Shown: positions 63,755-64,000 of the stretch, in pieces | Layout: every line of letters begins with the position of its first letter | How positions within the stretch are numbered: the first letter of the stretch is position 1 | DNA from: Notoacmeibacter sp. MSK16QG-6 | Lineage (GTDB): Bacteria > Pseudomonadota > Alphaproteobacteria > Rhizobiales > Rhizobiaceae | Assembly: GCF_024158145.1 (NCBI RefSeq) | Contig: NZ_JAMYXM010000005.1 | Location: forward strand, 150,549-214,548 | Direction of reading: 5' to 3' | DNA: 64,000 nucleotides | Program-made: the position numbers and the translations under genes | Notes under the pieces: model-generated | Told to the model about the DNA's origin: nothing | The model's input: the letters and a program-made list of their open reading frames with translations, nothing else | Databases searched by the model: none

Positions 63755-64000
63755 GCCGCCCTCGCTTCGGGCAATCGACGAGCGGAGGCGACCGCGATGG
63801 CATGGCCGCGCCAGAAGGCGGCGAAGACGCCGGGAACCGGCAGGCCGCGATCGCGCATTTCCATCGCGCCACTGCCGTTCCATCCCCGCCATTCGATCTG
63901 GCGGATTTCGGTCAGGTTTCGCGCCCGCCGCGCTTTCAGCACCGCCTCCTTGGCGCTCCAGAGCAGCGTCAGTCGGGGATCGTCGGCAGGGCAGGGACCA
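63751..64000 (-). CDS. 4'-phosphopantetheinyl transferase, C-terminal part
   Basis: The last 82 residues of a protein whose start lies beyond the right edge. LLWSAKEAVLKARR is the Sfp-type motif (W..KEA..K) that binds Mg and CoA. Such enzymes activate acyl or peptidyl carrier proteins of NRPS, PKS or fatty-acid systems. With the nitroreductase and acyl-CoA dehydrogenase genes downstream it suggests a biosynthetic cluster continuing to the right. Confidence 0.8.
   Translation of the reverse strand, partial: GPCPADDPRLTLLWSAKEAVLKARRARNLTEIRQIEWRGWNGSGAMEMRDRGLPVPGVFAAFWRGHAIAVASARRLPEARAA

Overview
The window reads as a 64 kb piece of a secondary replicon (megaplasmid or chromid) of an alphaproteobacterium, most likely a methylotrophic member of the Hyphomicrobiales. 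The reasons are a complete repABC module (24.2-28.3 kb), a lanthanide-type methanol dehydrogenase cluster with PQQ synthesis (29.5-60.6 kb), glutathione-linked formaldehyde oxidation, and Agrobacterium-type vir genes. There are no rRNA or tRNA genes in view.

Layout. (1) 1-11.6 kb: a T-DNA-type transfer module. virD1-virD2 run leftward and virC1-virC2 run rightward from a shared 0.3 kb divergent region, the same arrangement as on Ti/Ri plasmids. Downstream of virD2, on the same strand, lie two small ORFs, a VirE2-like protein, an 834-residue repeat-containing protein, a Pro/Arg-rich protein and a second, extended VirE2-like protein that runs off the left edge. Several of these carry nuclear-localisation-like basic clusters and Arg-rich C-termini, as expected of substrates of a VirB/VirD4 type IV secretion system. 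No virB, virD4, virA or virG is visible. (2) 11.7-14.1 kb: a small membrane protein and a chemoreceptor. (3) 14.1-24.0 kb: a polyol/sugar-type ABC importer with two ATPases, a DhaKL-type dihydroxyacetone kinase, a HbpS/GlcG-like protein, and a divergent LacI-type regulator. A 20-bp palindrome repeated near the promoters links these into one probable regulon. (4) 24.2-29.3 kb: repABC with two parS palindromes and a probable antisense ctRNA, followed by a Xre/RES toxin-antitoxin pair. (5) 29.5-60.6 kb: a methylotrophy island. It contains a LuxR-type regulator/FIST protein/hybrid kinase trio, SoxYZ-like carriers and a SoxH-like metallohydrolase, adhC and fghA, xoxF with its cytochrome and xoxJ, the set of PQQ-associated secreted proteins and ABC exporter, a NitT/TauT-type ABC importer, gfa, an OmpR-type two-component system, and pqqABCDE. 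(6) 60.7-64 kb: a DUF1295 membrane protein, an acyl-CoA dehydrogenase, an Acg-type nitroreductase and the C-terminal part of a phosphopantetheinyl transferase, which looks like the edge of another, possibly secondary-metabolite, cluster.

How it works together. Methanol is oxidised in the periplasm by XoxF using PQQ made by PqqA-E; electrons leave through c-type cytochromes. Formaldehyde is captured by glutathione (Gfa), oxidised by AdhC and hydrolysed by FghA to formate. The regulator/FIST/kinase trio probably controls this block. The most unusual aspect is that the same repABC replicon carries a virC/virD/virE2-type module with what appears to be a novel effector repertoire, which suggests DNA and protein delivery into a eukaryotic host by an organism that is not a classical Agrobacterium. 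Function calls come from reading the translations; no database search was possible.
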